34,114 nt of DNA. Source: an uncultured bacterium. GTDB taxonomy: Bacteria > Cyanobacteriota > Vampirovibrionia > Gastranaerophilales > Gastranaerophilaceae. Within the stretch, counting starts at the first letter, position 1. Every line of letters begins with the position of its first letter. The notes beneath the pieces are model-generated. The model was not told where the DNA came from. It did not search any database and was given only the letters and a program-made list of their open reading frames with translations. The DNA is taken from positions 1 through 34,114 of the forward strand of contig CAIPUE010000012.1 of NCBI GenBank assembly GCA_903868125.1, read 5' to 3'. A program made the position numbers and the translations under genes. This document shows, one piece after another, positions 33,071 to 34,114 of the stretch.

Positions 33071-34114
33071 ATGAAGAAAATACTGATAATTCGATTAACT
33101 TCTTTAGGTGATGTCATTTTTACTATTCCTTTGGCATGTACGCTCAAAAATGATTGTGAAAACACAAAAATCGGTTGGTTGGTCGCTGAAAAGGGCATAG
33201 ATATTATTAAAACTAATCCTTGCGTGGATAACTGTCATTTTGTTCCGCTTGAAAAATGGAAAAAAAATCCGTTGTCTTTAGCAACTTTTAAAGAATTTTT
33301 TACAATAATAAAAGAAATTAGAAAAGAAAAATATGATATTGCATTGGATTGTCAACAAATGTTCAAAAGCCTGTTTTTATTTCGATTTTGTGGAGCTAAA
33401 AGAAGAATAACATTCAAGGATGCCCGTGAATTATCCGTTTTGGGCGGAAATGAATTTGTAAAACCGAAAGTAAATTTTAGAGATTTTAACTACCATATAG
33501 TAGAAAGAAATCTTGATTTTGCGAGGCATTTAGGGATTGAACCTGAAAAAATAGAATTTTGCATGCCCGAACCTTCTCAAAATGTAAAAAATAAAATTGA
33601 TGATTTGCTTAAAAATCTTGATAAAACCAGACCGATTGTTGTCATTGCACCCGCTACCACTTGGGCAAATAAGCATTGGGCTGAGCAAAATTGGGCAGAT
33701 GTTATAAATTCCATTCATTCTAAATGTAATTTAATTTTTACAGGTACAAATAAGGATGAGGAACTTATTGCAAGAATTTTAGAGAAAACGAACGGGAATA
33801 TCCATTATACTAATTTAGTCGGCAAGACCAATATAGAAGACCTGACAGAACTATTTTCTCGTACAAAACTTGTTATCAGCCCTGATTCGGGAAGCACCCA
33901 TCTTGCGTGGGCGAACGGCAGTCCCTCGGTTATTGCAATTTTTACGTGTACACCACCATGTCGATTTGGACCTTACGGAAATAATAAAAAATATTTTGCT
34001 ATTGGGGCAAACCTCCATTGCCAACCTTGTTTTAAAAAAAGATGTCCCCTACAAAAGGAAAAGAATTTTTGTCAAAATTATCCGAAATCAGATGTAATAA
34101 TAAAGATTGTAAAT
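33071..34114 (+). CDS. Glycosyltransferase family 9 (heptosyltransferase-like), 3' end outside window
   Basis: The frame is open for 348 codons to the window edge. It begins MKKILIIRLTSLGDVIFTIP, the classic GT9 start of WaaC/WaaF/RfaQ, with the acid/base aspartate in SLGDV. Later blocks fit the nucleotide-sugar domain: IAPATTWANKHWAEQNWADVI (about 195-215), FTGTNKDEE, VGKTNIEDL and ISPDSGSTHLAWANGSP (about 272-288). An unusual cysteine-rich tail follows (CTPPCRFGP, HCQPCFKKRCP). It would add heptose or another sugar to LPS core at the cytoplasmic face of the inner membrane; the acceptor is unknown. AGGAGAG precedes the ATG. Only the extreme C-terminus is likely to be missing. Confidence 0.9.
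   Translation, partial: MKKILIIRLTSLGDVIFTIPLACTLKNDCENTKIGWLVAEKGIDIIKTNPCVDNCHFVPLEKWKKNPLSLATFKEFFTIIKEIRKEKYDIALDCQQMFKSLFLFRFCGAKRRITFKDARELSVLGGNEFVKPKVNFRDFNYHIVERNLDFARHLGIEPEKIEFCMPEPSQNVKNKIDDLLKNLDKTRPIVVIAPATTWANKHWAEQNWADVINSIHSKCNLIFTGTNKDEELIARILEKTNGNIHYTNLVGKTNIEDLTELFSRTKLVISPDSGSTHLAWANGSPSVIAIFTCTPPCRFGPYGNNKKYFAIGANLHCQPCFKKRCPLQKEKNFCQNYPKSDVIIKIVN

Overview
The window looks like part of a low-GC chromosome from a fermentative, diderm, cyanobacteria-related gut lineage; Candidatus Gastranaerophilales (Melainabacteria/Vampirovibrionia) is my best guess. The basis is a GT9 heptosyltransferase-type gene and GDP-mannose genes (outer-surface glycans), the MEP pathway gene ispF, small hydrophobic lineage-type proteins with an N-terminal FG or FSG tag, and short heptanucleotide repeats and GTAGG-bounded palindromes of the kind seen in cyanobacteria. 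The taxonomic call is an inference; no rRNA or tRNA gene is present.

Layout. 1-141 is the right end of an insertion sequence. 378-6210 holds a HAD phosphatase and ispF (overlapping), an opposing orphan sugar ABC permease, then a phosphohexomutase and a large GT-C-like membrane protein. After a complex bidirectional terminator (6254-6366) the minus strand carries manC, a CoA-disulfide reductase/NADH oxidase and clpB. 12136-14050 is mnmA overlapping a ThiF/MoeB-type E1 gene whose N-terminus contains an in-frame repeat insertion. 14080-16861 (minus) has a small tagged protein and a tandemly duplicated two-gene cassette of unknown membrane proteins (A2-B2-A1-B1). rarA follows on the plus strand, then two more unknown proteins of similar architecture (18590-20417). 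mazG and hisG are on the minus strand, separated by a repeat element. 22593-27990 (plus) is der, gap, an acyltransferase, a nitrilase-type amidase and a PBP4-type carboxypeptidase. 27999-32623 (minus) is an L,D-transpeptidase split by one in-frame stop, a LysM amidase and a TPR protein. The window ends inside a GT9 glycosyltransferase.

Functional themes are surface glycan precursor supply and assembly (phosphohexomutase, manC, GT-C-like protein, GT9, DUF374 acyltransferase), peptidoglycan remodelling (PBP4, LysM-YkuD, LysM-amidase), housekeeping and quality control (ClpB, RarA, Der, MazG, GAPDH, HisG, IspF), and tRNA thiolation (MnmA with a possible E1-like sulfur-carrier activator).

The most notable signals are: (1) a family of unknown membrane proteins, six genes around rarA, including a duplicated overlapping pair; (2) six genes whose -10 box lies only 6-7 nt before the start codon, suggesting leaderless mRNAs; (3) mobile heptamer/palindrome repeats that have entered coding sequences in frame; and (4) mnmA lacking the usual second catalytic cysteine and overlapping an E1-like gene.
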